Shown: positions 1 to 10,762 of the stretch, one piece after another
How positions within the stretch are numbered: the first letter of the stretch is position 1
Layout of the letters: every line of letters starts with the position of its first letter
Assembly (NCBI RefSeq): GCF_900411315.1
Contig: NZ_LS990887.1
Coordinates: 1,637,596 to 1,700,454, forward strand
DNA from: Corynebacterium senegalense
GTDB lineage: Bacteria > Actinomycetota > Actinomycetes > Mycobacteriales > Mycobacteriaceae
Direction of reading: 5' to 3'
Length of the DNA stretch: 62,859 bases
Program-made: the position numbers and the translations under genes
The notes under the pieces: generated by a model
Databases searched by the model: none
Told to the model about the DNA's origin: nothing
What the model saw: the letters and a program-made list of their open reading frames with translations, nothing else

Positions 1-230
1 GGCTCGGAGGGGGTGAGCAGCGCGGGGACGGCGGCGGGTGCGGCGGTGGTGGGGAGGTCGTCGAAAAGCGGGGTGAGGTCGGAGAGGAACTGGGCGCGCG
101 CGACGGCCTCGCAGCGGCTGTCGAACTCGTCCATGGTGAGGCGACCCTCGCCGAGCGCCCGGCTGAGCGTGGCGATGGCCTCGGACCTCTCCGCGTCGCT
201 GATCCTGAAGTTGCCGTATGAGGTGCTCAC
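1..230 (-). CDS. DUF1707 (SHOCT-like) protein, 3' end outside window
   Basis: The minus-strand frame opens with GTG at 230 and runs off the left edge after about 76 residues. The N-terminus contains RISDAERSEAIATLSRAL followed by GEGRLTMDEFDSRCEAV, the typical DUF1707 helical hairpin found at the N-terminus of many actinobacterial small membrane or envelope proteins. An Ala/Pro-rich linker follows. The rest, often a membrane or cell-wall-active domain, is outside the window, so the function is unknown. It lies 14 bases downstream of the ABC exporter pair on the same strand and may be co-transcribed with it. Confidence 0.75.
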   Translation of the reverse strand, partial: MSTSYGNFRISDAERSEAIATLSRALGEGRLTMDEFDSRCEAVARAQFLSDLTPLFDDLPTTAAPAAVPALLTPSE

Positions 231-244
231 GAAACCAATACTAG

Positions 245-2187
<1,943 letters not shown>

Positions 2188-2191
<4 letters not shown>

Positions 2192-3903
2192 GCGTGCACC
2201 TCCTCCTGCGACGCGCAGATTTCTCGGTAGGTCTCGCTGCTTTCCAGCAGCTCGTCGTGGGTGCCGCGCGCCACGATGCGCCCGGCCTCCATCACCAGGA
2301 TCTGGTCTGCCCCGCTAATCGACGCCACCCTCTGCGCCACCACGATCACCGTCGCGTCGCGGGTGTAGGCCGTCATGGCCTCCCGCACCTTCGCGTCCGT
2401 GACGGCGTCGAGGGCGGAAAACGAGTCGTCGAAGAGGTACACCTTCGGCCGCGCCACCAGCATCCGCGCGATGCACAGGCGCTGGCGCTGCCCGCCGGAG
2501 ACGTTGGTGCCGCCCTGGGCGATCGGCATGTCGAGGTCCTCGACGAATCCCGCCTGCGCGGTGGCCAGGGCCTCCCACAGCTCGGCGTCGGTGGCCTCCG
2601 GGTTGCCCATGCGCAGGTTGGTGGCCACGGTGCCGGAGAACAGGTACGCCTTCTGCGGGACCATCGAGACGCGCTCGACGAGGTCCGCGCGGTCCATCTC
2701 GGTGACGTCGGTGCCGTCGACCAGCACGCTGCCCGAGGAGGCGGCGTGCAGGCGCGGGATCAGCGAAAGCAGCGTGGTCTTGCCGGAGCCGGTCGAGCCG
2801 ATGATGGCGGTGGTGGTGCCGGGGGTGGCGGTGAAGGTGACGTCGTTAAGCACCGGCTCCTCGGCCCCGGGGTAGGTGTAGGACACCCCGCGGAGCTCGA
2901 CGACGCCCTCGCTGCGCTCCGGGGTCCGCGTGCGCTCCGGGGCGGGGATGGCAGGCTCGTGGGCGAGGAGCTCGTTGATGCGGCGGGCGCAGACGAGCGC
3001 GCGCGGCAGCATCATGGCCATGAAGGTGCCCATCATGACGGCCATGAGGATCTGCATGAGGTACTGCATGAAGGCGGTGAGTGCCCCGACCTCCACCACG
3101 CCCTCGTCGACGCGGTGCCCGCCGAACCACAGCACCGCAGCGGTGGCGAGGTTGAGGATGAGCATGATGACGGGGAAGAGCATCACGAACACCCGGCCGA
3201 TGTTTAGCGAGACGCGGGTGATCTCCTCGTTCGCGCCGCGGAAGCGCTCCTCCTCGAATTCCTCGCGGCCGAAGGCGCGCACCACGCGGATGCCGGCAAT
3301 CTGCTCGCGCAGCACGCCGTTGATATTGTCCAGCTTGCCCTGCATCGACTTGAACATGGGAAGCAGCAGGGAAATGAGCACGCCGACGACCACGAACAGC
3401 GCGCCGACGGCGACGACGACGAGCCAGGACATGCCGGGGTCCTGGCGCACCGCCATGATGATGCCGCCGAGCGCCATGATCGGGGCTGCGACCATGAAGT
3501 TCAGGAAGAGCAGGAACACCATCTGCACCTGCTGGACGTCGTTGGTGCCGCGGGTGACCAGGGTCGCCGTGCCGAAGTGGCTGAGGTCCTCCGCGGAGAA
3601 TTCGTTGACCCGCGTGTAGACGTCGCGGCGCACGTCGCGGCCGACGCTCATCGCGGCGCGGGCCGCGAACCACACCGCCGCGACCGCGGCGATTACCTGG
3701 ACGAAGGCGACGGCGAGCATGACGCCGCCGACGCGCCAGATGTAGGGGATGTCGGCGCGCGCGACGCCCTGGTCGATGATCTTGGCGTTGAGGTCGGGCA
3801 GGTAGAGGGTGGCGAGGGTGGTCACCAGCTGCAGCACGATCACGAGCGCGATGTAGCCCGTGTACGGCCGCGAGGCGCGGGCGAGGATTCTGACGAGGTC
3901 CAA
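2188..3903 (-). CDS. ABC exporter half-transporter, TMD-NBD (degenerate partner)
   Basis: This 571-residue half-transporter has six membrane segments followed by an NBD. Walker A GSTGSGKTT is near residue 369 and signature VSGGQRQRL near 468. Walker B reads VYLFDDSFSALD, so the catalytic Glu after the Walker B Asp is replaced by Asp. Together with the SAGER signature of its partner this predicts one degenerate and one canonical ATP site, as in heterodimeric TmrAB-type exporters. The start is TTG at 3903, chosen because GATAGGAAAGGG lies upstream and the frame begins sensibly at MDLVRILARASRPY. It is the first gene of a two-gene operon that may extend into the DUF1707 gene. Confidence 0.88.
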
Positions 3904-3990
3904 CGCGTGGGCCCTTTCCTATCTGAAGTTGGGACCCGTCCATCCTATACCGGGGCCCCGACACGAAGATTCCCCGCGGAGAACGGGTCG

Positions 3991-4138
3991 AAAGACGAGC
4001 ATGTGGGCGTTGCGGGGCCGGTTTTCGCGGCGGTTTCGGCCCAGATGCTCGTCTTAGCCCTCAGGGGACGAAAAAACGAGCATGTGGCGAACCTTGAGGC
4101 CCGTCACAGGCCCCGGGGACGCCACATGCTCGTTTTCG
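3991..4138. repeat. Two-unit intergenic array, 81-bp period, alternating forward/reverse word
   Basis: The gap between fprA and the ABC operon holds four copies of a 12-mer. ACGAGCATGTGG occurs at 3995-4006 and 4076-4087, and its reverse complement (CCAGATGCTCGT, CCACATGCTCGT) at 4041-4052 and 4122-4133. Forward-to-forward and reverse-to-reverse distances are both exactly 81 bases, so this is a two-unit tandem repeat, each unit being an inverted repeat. The outer arms extend to about 19 bases (4071-4089 with 4120-4138, 17 matches), giving strong hairpins. The distal hairpin could act as the fprA terminator, but there is no T-run. The rest of the gap shows no gene. Confidence 0.8.
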
Positions 4139-4156
4139 AAAAGGGAAAGGCGCGTT

Positions 4157-5509
4157 CTACTCGCCGCGCGAGTGGCGGACCATGTCCTCCCACTCGACGA
4201 CCTTCTTGCGCTCGCGCGGGTTGAGCTCGCAGGCCTCGCCGAGGGCGCGCTCGGCCTTGTCCAGCGCGTACCAGCCGTCCCAGGTGGTGTAGCGGATGCC
4301 GCGGTCCTCCAAAAGGCCCAGGATGGCGTCGGGGTCCTCGAACTTCGGCGCGCTGAGCTTGCCGGCCTCGGCGTCGGCGATGAGCATGTCGGTGGTTTCC
4401 TTGGCGTCGGACTTGGTGTTGCCGATCAGGCCGACGGGGCCGCGCTTGATCCAGCCGGTGACGTAGAGGGAGTCGGCGAATTCGGAGCCGTCCATGACGT
4501 GGCCGCCGTCGTTGGGGATGACGTTGCGCTCAAGGTCGAAGGGCACGCCCTCGACGGGCTCGGAGCGGTAGCCGATGGCGTGGTAGACCTGCTGGACCGG
4601 CCAGTCGGTGAACTTCCCGGTGCCGCGGATGCTGCCCTCGCCGTCGAGCTCCTGGCGCTCGGTGCGGATGCCGACGATGGCGTCGCCGTCGCGAAGCACC
4701 TCGACGGGCTCCTCGAAGAAGTGGATGTGGATCTTGTGCGGGGAGTCGTCCGGCTCGCGCATGGCATACTGTTCGAGGACCTGGCAGTTCAGGTCGATGG
4801 ACTTGTCGGCGCGGCGGACCTCCTCGGACTGCTGGTCGTAGTCGATGTCCTCTGGGTCGACGAGGACCTGGATGGTGTCGGAGAGGTCGAGCTCGCGCAG
4901 CTCCTTCGGGGTGAACTTGGCCTGGGCGGGGCCGCGGCGGCCGAACATGTGCACGACCTCGGCCCTGTTGTTCTTCAGGGATTCGTAGACGTTGTCCGGG
5001 ATCTCGGTGACGAGCAGCTCGTCGCCGGTCTTGGCCAGGATGCGGGCGACGTCGAGGGCGACGTTGCCGACGCCGATGACGGCGACCTCGCGGGCGTCGA
5101 GGTTCCAGGAGCGCTCGAAGCGGGGGTTGCCGTCGTAGAAGCCGACGAACTCGCCGGCGCCGATGGAGGCGTCGCCGCCCGGGATGAGCAGCTCGCGGTC
5201 GCGCACGGCGCCGGTGGAGATGACTACGGCGTCGTAGTAGTCGCGCAGCTCGTCGATGGTGATGTCCTTGCCCACCTCGATGTTGCCGAGCAGCCGCAGC
5301 TGCGGCTTGTCCAGGACGCGGTGCAGGGAGTTCACGATGCCCTTGATGCGCGGGTGGTCCGGGGCGACTCCGTAGCGGATGAGGCCGAACGGGGCGGGCA
5401 TCTGCTCGAAGAGGTCGACGTGGATGTCGTGCTCTTCGTTGCGGATGAGCAGGTCAGATGCGTAGATACCGGCGGGGCCGGCGCCGATGACGGCGACGCG
5501 CAGACTCAT
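4157..5509 (-). CDS. fprA: Ferredoxin/flavodoxin--NADP+ reductase (FprA type)
   Basis: This 450-residue flavoprotein belongs to the adrenodoxin-reductase-like FprA family. The FAD dinucleotide fold is at the N-terminus (VAVIGAGPAG, residues 5-14), a conserved FGLIRYGVAPDHP follows, and the NADPH-binding GVGNVALDVAR is near residue 148. It transfers electrons between NADPH and ferredoxin. It is transcribed divergently from cysI, and the shared intergenic region carries McbR-like boxes. The same arrangement is known for C. glutamicum fpr2 and the cys operon, so the likely job is to supply reduced ferredoxin to sulfite reductase. Start ATG at 5509; the upstream gap is 287 bases. Confidence 0.9.
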   Translation of the reverse strand: MSLRVAVIGAGPAGIYASDLLIRNEEHDIHVDLFEQMPAPFGLIRYGVAPDHPRIKGIVNSLHRVLDKPQLRLLGNIEVGKDITIDELRDYYDAVVISTGAVRDRELLIPGGDASIGAGEFVGFYDGNPRFERSWNLDAREVAVIGVGNVALDVARILAKTGDELLVTEIPDNVYESLKNNRAEVVHMFGRRGPAQAKFTPKELRELDLSDTIQVLVDPEDIDYDQQSEEVRRADKSIDLNCQVLEQYAMREPDDSPHKIHIHFFEEPVEVLRDGDAIVGIRTERQELDGEGSIRGTGKFTDWPVQQVYHAIGYRSEPVEGVPFDLERNVIPNDGGHVMDGSEFADSLYVTGWIKRGPVGLIGNTKSDAKETTDMLIADAEAGKLSAPKFEDPDAILGLLEDRGIRYTTWDGWYALDKAERALGEACELNPRERKKVVEWEDMVRHSRGE

Positions 5510-5562
5510 ACGTGATGGTCCTTTCCAAGGGGGTCGTGTTTTTATTCATCCATGATAACTCA

Positions 5563-5578
5563 TAGACCGCTTAGTCTG
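5563..5578. promoter_or_regulatory. McbR-like operator 1 (fprA side)
   Basis: TAGAC-CGCTTA-GTCTG matches the corynebacterial McbR operator (TAGAC-N6-GTCTA) at nine of ten defined bases. It is 54 bases upstream of the fprA start and so would overlap its promoter. McbR is the TetR-type repressor of sulfur assimilation and methionine genes. The assignment is by motif match only. Confidence 0.7.
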
Positions 5579-5760
5579 AAAAACTACCCGCCGCGGCGGC
5601 GATGTCAAGCGGGTGCCCCAGTTTCCATTCACGGAACGCGGCAGGTCTATTAATTTCATGCACGTTAGGGCAGGTGAGGGCCGGTAAAATGACCGGTACC
5701 ATTGCCGTAGACAAAGCAGTATGGCATGCTGGCTCGACATTACGGGAAGAGTAATTCTGA

Positions 5761-5776
5761 TAGACCAATCGGTCTG
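5761..5776. promoter_or_regulatory. McbR-like operator 2 (cysI side)
   Basis: TAGAC-CAATCG-GTCTG, again nine of ten defined bases of the McbR box, ends 20 bases before the cysI start and would block transcription initiation or early elongation. A weaker third half-match, TAGAC-AAAGCA-GTATG, is at 5708-5723. A possible -10 element TAAAAT is at 5685-5690. The ribosome-binding site AGGAG is just ahead of the cysI ATG. Confidence 0.7.
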
Positions 5777-5796
5777 AAACCGGAACAGGAGCGTCC

Positions 5797-7467
5797 ATGA
5801 CTGCGGCACACACGGCACCCAGGAAGGCCCGGCCCCGAAAGCCCGAGGGCCAGTGGCTTGTCGACGGCACCCAACCGCTCAACCACGACGAGGAGCTCAA
5901 GCAGCTCGAACCCGTGCTGCAGGTCAAGCAGCGCGTCATCGACACCTACTCCAAGCAGGGCTTCGCCTCCATCCCCCCGGAGGACCTCGCGCCGCGCTTC
6001 AAGTGGCTCGGCATGTACACCCAGCGCAAGCAGAACCTGGGCGGCGAGTTCACCGGCCAGGACAACTCGGTGCTGCAGGACGAGTACTTCATGATGCGCA
6101 TCCGCTTCGACGGCGGCCAGTGCACCACCGAGCAGGCCCGCGCCGTCGGCGAGATCTCCCGCGACTGGGCGCGCTCCACCGTCGACCTGACGGACCGGCA
6201 GAACATCCAGCTGCACTGGGTGGCCATCGAGGACGTCCCCGCCATCTGGGACAAGCTCGAGGGCGTCGGGTTGAACACCTGGGACGCGTGCGGCGACGTG
6301 CCGCGCGTGGTGCTCGGCTCGCCGGTGGCGGGGATCGCCAAGGACGAGATCATCGACGCCACCCCGGCGATCCGCAAAATCCACGAGATCGTCACCGACG
6401 AGGAGTTCCAGAACCTGCCCCGCAAGTTCAAGACCGCCATCTCCGGCAACGCCCGCCAGGACGTGGTCCACGAGGTCAACGACCTCGCCTTCATCGGCGT
6501 CGAGCACCCCGAGCTCGGCCCCGGCTTCGAGTGCTACGTCGGCGGCGGGCTGTCCACCAACCCGATGCTGGCCCAGTCGCTCGGCGCCTTCGTCACCCTC
6601 GAGCAGGTGCCGGAGGTGTGGGCGAACGTGGTGCGCATCTTCCGCGACTACGGCTACCGCCGCCTGCGCAACCGCGCGCGGCTGAAGTTCCTGGTGGCGC
6701 AGTGGGGAGTCGAGAAGTTCCGCGAGATCCTGGAGAAGGACTACCTCGGCTACGCGCTTCCCGACGGCCCGAAGGCCCCCAGCAACCTCGTCGACCGCGA
6801 CCACATCGGCGTGCACGAGCAGAAAGACGGCAACTTCTACATCGGCGTCAAGCCCACCCTCGGGCACATGTCCGGCGAGCAGCTCATCGCCGTGGCGGAG
6901 CTCGCTGAGTCGTACGGGCTGACCCAGCTGCGCTTCACCCCCTTCAAGGAGCTTCTGTTCCTCGATGTGGCCCCGGGTGACGTCGAGAAGTTGCAGGCGG
7001 ACCTGGAGGAGATGGGCCTGTACTCGAAGCCCTCCGAGTTCCGCCGCGGCCTGCTCTCGTGCACCGGCCTGGAGTACTGCAAGCTCGCGCACGTGACCAC
7101 CAAGTCCCGCGCCATCGAGCTCGCCGACGAGCTGGAGGAGCGCTTCGGCGACCTCGATTCGCCCATCACCATCTCGCTGAACGGCTGCCCCAACGCCTGC
7201 GCCCGCCACCACATCTCCGACATCGGCCTGAAGGGCCAGATGGTCGTGGGCCCGGACGGGGAGAAGGTGGAGGGCTTCCAGGTCCACCTCGGTGGCACGA
7301 TCGGCGAGGGCGCCAACTTCGGGCGCAAGCTGCGCGGCCACAAGGTGCTCTCCTCCGAGCTGACGGAGTACGTCACGCGCGTGGTGGAGAACTACGTCTC
7401 CGACCGCACCGACGGCGAGACCTTCCGCGCCTGGCTGCAGCGCGCCGACGAGGAGAAGCTCCAGTGA
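5797..7467 (+). CDS. cysI: Ferredoxin-dependent assimilatory sulfite reductase
   Basis: This 556-residue siroheme/4Fe-4S enzyme reduces sulfite to sulfide with six electrons. The cluster ligands are visible as C422-X5-C428 (SCTGLEYC) and C464-X3-C468 (NGCPNAC). Two ferrodoxin-like/siroheme half-domains flank them as in NirA/SirA. Tyr74 (GMYTQRKQ) and Cys165 (WDACGD) are placed like the Tyr-Cys pair that is covalently linked in mycobacterial NirA. It starts with ATG after AGGAG and is the first gene of cysI-X-H-D-N-Y-Z. Nitrite reductase is the alternative in this family, but the cys operon context favours sulfite. Confidence 0.95.
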   Translation: MTAAHTAPRKARPRKPEGQWLVDGTQPLNHDEELKQLEPVLQVKQRVIDTYSKQGFASIPPEDLAPRFKWLGMYTQRKQNLGGEFTGQDNSVLQDEYFMMRIRFDGGQCTTEQARAVGEISRDWARSTVDLTDRQNIQLHWVAIEDVPAIWDKLEGVGLNTWDACGDVPRVVLGSPVAGIAKDEIIDATPAIRKIHEIVTDEEFQNLPRKFKTAISGNARQDVVHEVNDLAFIGVEHPELGPGFECYVGGGLSTNPMLAQSLGAFVTLEQVPEVWANVVRIFRDYGYRRLRNRARLKFLVAQWGVEKFREILEKDYLGYALPDGPKAPSNLVDRDHIGVHEQKDGNFYIGVKPTLGHMSGEQLIAVAELAESYGLTQLRFTPFKELLFLDVAPGDVEKLQADLEEMGLYSKPSEFRRGLLSCTGLEYCKLAHVTTKSRAIELADELEERFGDLDSPITISLNGCPNACARHHISDIGLKGQMVVGPDGEKVEGFQVHLGGTIGEGANFGRKLRGHKVLSSELTEYVTRVVENYVSDRTDGETFRAWLQRADEEKLQ

Positions 7468-7760
7468 GCCTGCGGCGCGCGCCCAACCCGAACCGGAATT
7501 TCCCCACCTACTGCCCCTACTGCGCGGGCGAGGACCTCTACCCGAACGAGGAGACGGATTTCGCCTGGAAGTGCGGGGAGTGCCTGCGCATTTTCGAGGT
7601 GAAGTTCTACGGCCAAGACGACCCGGCCGTCTCGCACGCCCCCGCGAAGTCCACCGAGGAGGCCCTCCGCGACTCCCTCGCCCGCAACGGACACGCTGCA
7701 GCCCTCGCGGGTTTCAGCGAGACTGATGGGAACCAGAGAAAGGTGACACACAATGCTTAA
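7464..7760 (+). CDS. cysX: CysX, small CxxC/CxxC protein of the sulfate operon
   Basis: A GTG at 7464 overlaps the cysI stop (GTGA) and opens a 98-residue frame ending at 7760, eight bases inside cysH. The N-terminus carries C17-P-Y-C20 and C37-G-E-C40, a zinc-ribbon or rubredoxin-like knuckle, then a short beta segment IFEVKFYG and a helical tail. C. glutamicum has a small cysX at the same position, proposed to help electron transfer to CysI. The Cys spacing fits a Zn or single-Fe site rather than a standard ferredoxin cluster, so the electron-carrier role is an inference. Tight overlaps on both sides indicate coupled translation. Confidence 0.8.
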   Translation: MSLRRAPNPNRNFPTYCPYCAGEDLYPNEETDFAWKCGECLRIFEVKFYGQDDPAVSHAPAKSTEEALRDSLARNGHAAALAGFSETDGNQRKVTHNA

Positions 7761-8529
7761 TCTGCTTGGTGGTGACGCCGGCTACCGCGACCCGGAGGTC
7801 TCGCCGGAGGGCCCCACGACCACCGCCCCCCTTCCGGAGGAGACGCTCGAGCGCAACCGCGAGCTCGTGGATGAATACGCCGGCGAGCTTTACGACGCCC
7901 CCGCCGAGGCCATCCTCGCCTGGGCGCACGAGCACGCGCCCGGCGACGTGGCGGTGACCCTGTCGATGGAGAACACCGTGCTGGCGGAGCTGGCTGAGAA
8001 GCACCTGCCGCGCGCGGACTTCCTCTTCCTCGACACCGAGTACCACTTCCCGGAGACGTTGAGCGTGGCCGACGAGGTGGAAGCGCGCTACCCCGGCCAC
8101 CGCCTGGTGCGGGCCACGGCCGTGCTGCCGCGTGAGGAACAGGACAGGGTCTACGGGCCGAACCTCTACCTGCGCAACCCCACGGCCTGCTGCCGGATGC
8201 GCAAGGTGGAGCCGCTGGCGGTGTCGCTGTCGCCCTACGTCGGTTGGGTCACGGGCCTGCGCCGCGCGGACGGGCCGACCCGCGCCGAGGCCCCGGCGCT
8301 GTCCCTGGACACGACCGGCCGGCTGAAGATCTCCCCGCTGGTGACGTGGTCGCTGGAGGACACGGACGCCTTCATCGAGGACAACAACCTGATCGTCCAC
8401 CCGCTGACGCGCCAGGGCTACCCCTCGATCGGCTGCGCCACGTGCACCCTGCCCGTCGCCGAGGGCGAGGACCCGCGCGCCGGGCGCTGGGCGTTTTCCA
8501 CCAAGACGGAGTGCGGGCTGCACGGCTAG
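7753..8529 (+). CDS. cysH: Adenylyl-sulfate (APS) reductase
   Basis: This 258-residue protein reduces adenylyl sulfate to sulfite. It has the paired cysteines C146-C147 (TACCRMRK) and C228-x-x-C231 (GCATC) that bind the 4Fe-4S cluster of APS-type enzymes and are absent from PAPS reductases. The catalytic Cys254 lies in the C-terminal ECGLHG. The lack of a cysC kinase gene or CysC fusion in this operon agrees with direct use of APS. The electron donor is expected to be thioredoxin. The start overlaps the end of cysX. Confidence 0.94.
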   Translation: MLNLLGGDAGYRDPEVSPEGPTTTAPLPEETLERNRELVDEYAGELYDAPAEAILAWAHEHAPGDVAVTLSMENTVLAELAEKHLPRADFLFLDTEYHFPETLSVADEVEARYPGHRLVRATAVLPREEQDRVYGPNLYLRNPTACCRMRKVEPLAVSLSPYVGWVTGLRRADGPTRAEAPALSLDTTGRLKISPLVTWSLEDTDAFIEDNNLIVHPLTRQGYPSIGCATCTLPVAEGEDPRAGRWAFSTKTECGLHG

Positions 8530-8569
8530 GGCCCGGGTGAACCGCGAGCGAAAGAAGAGACGAACAACA

Positions 8570-9484
8570 GTGACTATTGCAACCAGTAACGCACTCTCCC
8601 CGCACCTGAAGGAGCTTGAGGACGAGTCGATCCACATCCTGCGCGAGGTGGCGGGGCAGTTCGACAAGATCGGGCTGCTCTTCTCGGGTGGCAAGGACTC
8701 CTGCGTGGTGCTCGAGTTGGCGCGGCGCGCCTTCGCCCCGACTGCCATGCCGATCGAGCTGCTCCACGTCGACACCGGGCACAACTTCCCCGAGGTCATC
8801 GAGTTCCGCGACCGCATCGTCGCCGAGTACGGCGTGCGCCTGCGCGTGGCCGCCGTGCAGGACTGGATCGACCGCGGCGACCTGGTGGAGCGCCCCGACG
8901 GCACCCGCAACCCCCTGCAGACGGTGCCGCTGGTGGAGACGATCGCCGAGGTCGGCTACGACGCCGTGCTCGGCGGCGCGCGCCGCGACGAGGAGCGCGC
9001 CCGCGCCAAGGAGCGCGTCTTCTCGGTGCGCGACTCCTTCGGCGGCTGGGACCCGCGCCGCCAGCGCCCCGAGCTGTGGGACCTCTACAACGGCGAGAAG
9101 CTGCCGGGCGAGAACATCCGCGTCTTCCCCATCTCCAACTGGACCGAGGCCGACGTGTGGGAGTACATCGGCGCCCGCGGCATCCAGCTGCCGGACATCT
9201 ACTACGCACACGAGCGCGAGGTGTTCAACCGCGACGGCATGTGGCTGACCGCCGGCGACTGGGGAGGCCCCCGCGAGGGCGAGACCCTCGAGGTGCGCCG
9301 CGTGCGCTACCGCACGGTGGGCGACATGTCCTGCACCGGCGCCGTCGAGTCCAACGCGACGACCATCGACGAGGTGCTCGCCGAGATCGCCAACTCCACC
9401 TTGACCGAGCGCGGCGCGACCCGCGCTGACGACCGACTCAGCGAGTCCTCCATGGAAGACCGCAAGAAGGAGGGCTACTTCTGA
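8570..9484 (+). CDS. cysD: Sulfate adenylyltransferase subunit 2
   Basis: CysD is the ATP-PPi-lyase-fold subunit that forms APS from sulfate and ATP. The PP-loop S39-G-G-K-D-S44 is clear, followed by HVDTGHNFPEV and the GGARRDEERARAKERVFS loop. I chose the GTG at 8570 (304 residues, MTIATSNALSPHL) because AGAAGAG precedes it at suitable spacing. An in-frame GTG at 8537 would add a basic 11-residue leader with a weak ribosome site. Its stop overlaps the cysN start (TGATG), so the two subunits are translationally coupled. Confidence 0.93.
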   Translation: MTIATSNALSPHLKELEDESIHILREVAGQFDKIGLLFSGGKDSCVVLELARRAFAPTAMPIELLHVDTGHNFPEVIEFRDRIVAEYGVRLRVAAVQDWIDRGDLVERPDGTRNPLQTVPLVETIAEVGYDAVLGGARRDEERARAKERVFSVRDSFGGWDPRRQRPELWDLYNGEKLPGENIRVFPISNWTEADVWEYIGARGIQLPDIYYAHEREVFNRDGMWLTAGDWGGPREGETLEVRRVRYRTVGDMSCTGAVESNATTIDEVLAEIANSTLTERGATRADDRLSESSMEDRKKEGYF

Positions 9485-10752
9485 TGACCGCCACCACGCT
9501 TCTGGCCGAGCGCCAGACCCTGCGTCTGTGCACCGCCGGCTCTGTCGACGACGGCAAGTCCACCTTCGTGGGCCGCCTGCTGCACGACACGAAGTCGGTG
9601 CTCGCCGACCAGCTCGCCAGCGTCGAGCGCACTTCCGCCGACCGCGGCTTCGAGGGCCTCGACCTGAGCCTGCTCGTCGACGGCCTGCGCGCCGAGCGCG
9701 AGCAGGGCATCACCATCGACGTCGCCTACCGCTACTTCGCCACCGACAAGCGCACCTTCATCCTCGCCGACACCCCGGGCCACGTTCAGTACACCCGCAA
9801 CACGGTCACCGGCATGTCCACCTCCCAGGTCGTGGTGCTGCTTGTCGACGCCCGACACGGCGTCGTCGAGCAGACCGTGCGCCACCTCAACGTCGCCGCG
9901 CTGCTCGGCGTGAAGACCGTGATCCTCGCCGTGAACAAGATCGACCTGGTGGACTACTCCGAGGACACCTTCGCCGCGATCAGGGCCGACTTCGAGCGCA
10001 AGGCCGCCGAGCTGGGCATCGCCGACCCGCACGTGGTGCCCATCTCGGCGCTCAAGGGCGACAACGTGGTCGAGCGCTCCGCCAACATGGACTGGTACAC
10101 CGGCTCGACCGTGCTCGAGCTGCTCGAGGAGATCCCGGTGCACTCCGGGCGCGCCCTCGACCTGGATTTCCGCTTCCCCATCCAGTACGTGCTGCGGGAG
10201 CACGCCAGCGACTACCGCGCCTACGCGGGCCGCGTCGAGGCGGGCCGGATCGCGGTCGGCGACGCCGTCACCGCCGGCGGGCGCGCCACGACCGTGATGC
10301 ACATCGACACCGCGGACGGCGAGGTCGAAACGGCCGAGGCCGGCGAGTCCGTCGCCCTGCGCCTCGCCGACGACATCGACCTGACCCGCGGCGACCTCAT
10401 CGCCGGCAGCGCGGTGCCGGAGCCGGTGCGCGAGTTCGCTGCCACAGTCGTCGGCCTCACGGAGAAGGACGTCGCGCCGGGCCAGGCCGTCAAGCTGCGC
10501 ATCGGCACCGCGCTCGTGAGGGCGCGCGTGGCGAGTGTCGACCGCCTGGTGGACATCGACTCGCCGTCCGGCGACGTGGAGGGTCCCGCCTCCTTCGGCC
10601 TCAACGACATCGCGCACGTCACCGTCCAGACCGCCGCCGACGTCGTCGCCGAGGACTACGCCGCCCGCGGCGCGGTGGGCAACTTCCTGCTCATCGACCA
10701 GGCCAGCGGCAACACCCTGGCAGCCGGGCTCGTGGGAACGCGGCTGCGCTAA
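9484..10752 (+). CDS. cysN: Sulfate adenylyltransferase subunit 1 (GTPase)
   Basis: This 422-residue EF-Tu-like GTPase drives sulfate activation by CysD. Visible motifs are G19-SVDDGKS-T (G1), DTPGH near residue 96 (G3) and NKID near 150 (G4), followed by two beta-barrel domains. It ends without the C-terminal APS-kinase (CysC) domain present in mycobacterial CysNC, in keeping with an APS reductase downstream in the pathway. It follows cysD with a one-base overlap. Confidence 0.94.
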   Translation: MTATTLLAERQTLRLCTAGSVDDGKSTFVGRLLHDTKSVLADQLASVERTSADRGFEGLDLSLLVDGLRAEREQGITIDVAYRYFATDKRTFILADTPGHVQYTRNTVTGMSTSQVVVLLVDARHGVVEQTVRHLNVAALLGVKTVILAVNKIDLVDYSEDTFAAIRADFERKAAELGIADPHVVPISALKGDNVVERSANMDWYTGSTVLELLEEIPVHSGRALDLDFRFPIQYVLREHASDYRAYAGRVEAGRIAVGDAVTAGGRATTVMHIDTADGEVETAEAGESVALRLADDIDLTRGDLIAGSAVPEPVREFAATVVGLTEKDVAPGQAVKLRIGTALVRARVASVDRLVDIDSPSGDVEGPASFGLNDIAHVTVQTAADVVAEDYAARGAVGNFLLIDQASGNTLAAGLVGTRLR

Positions 10753-10762
10753 GGGGGACACC

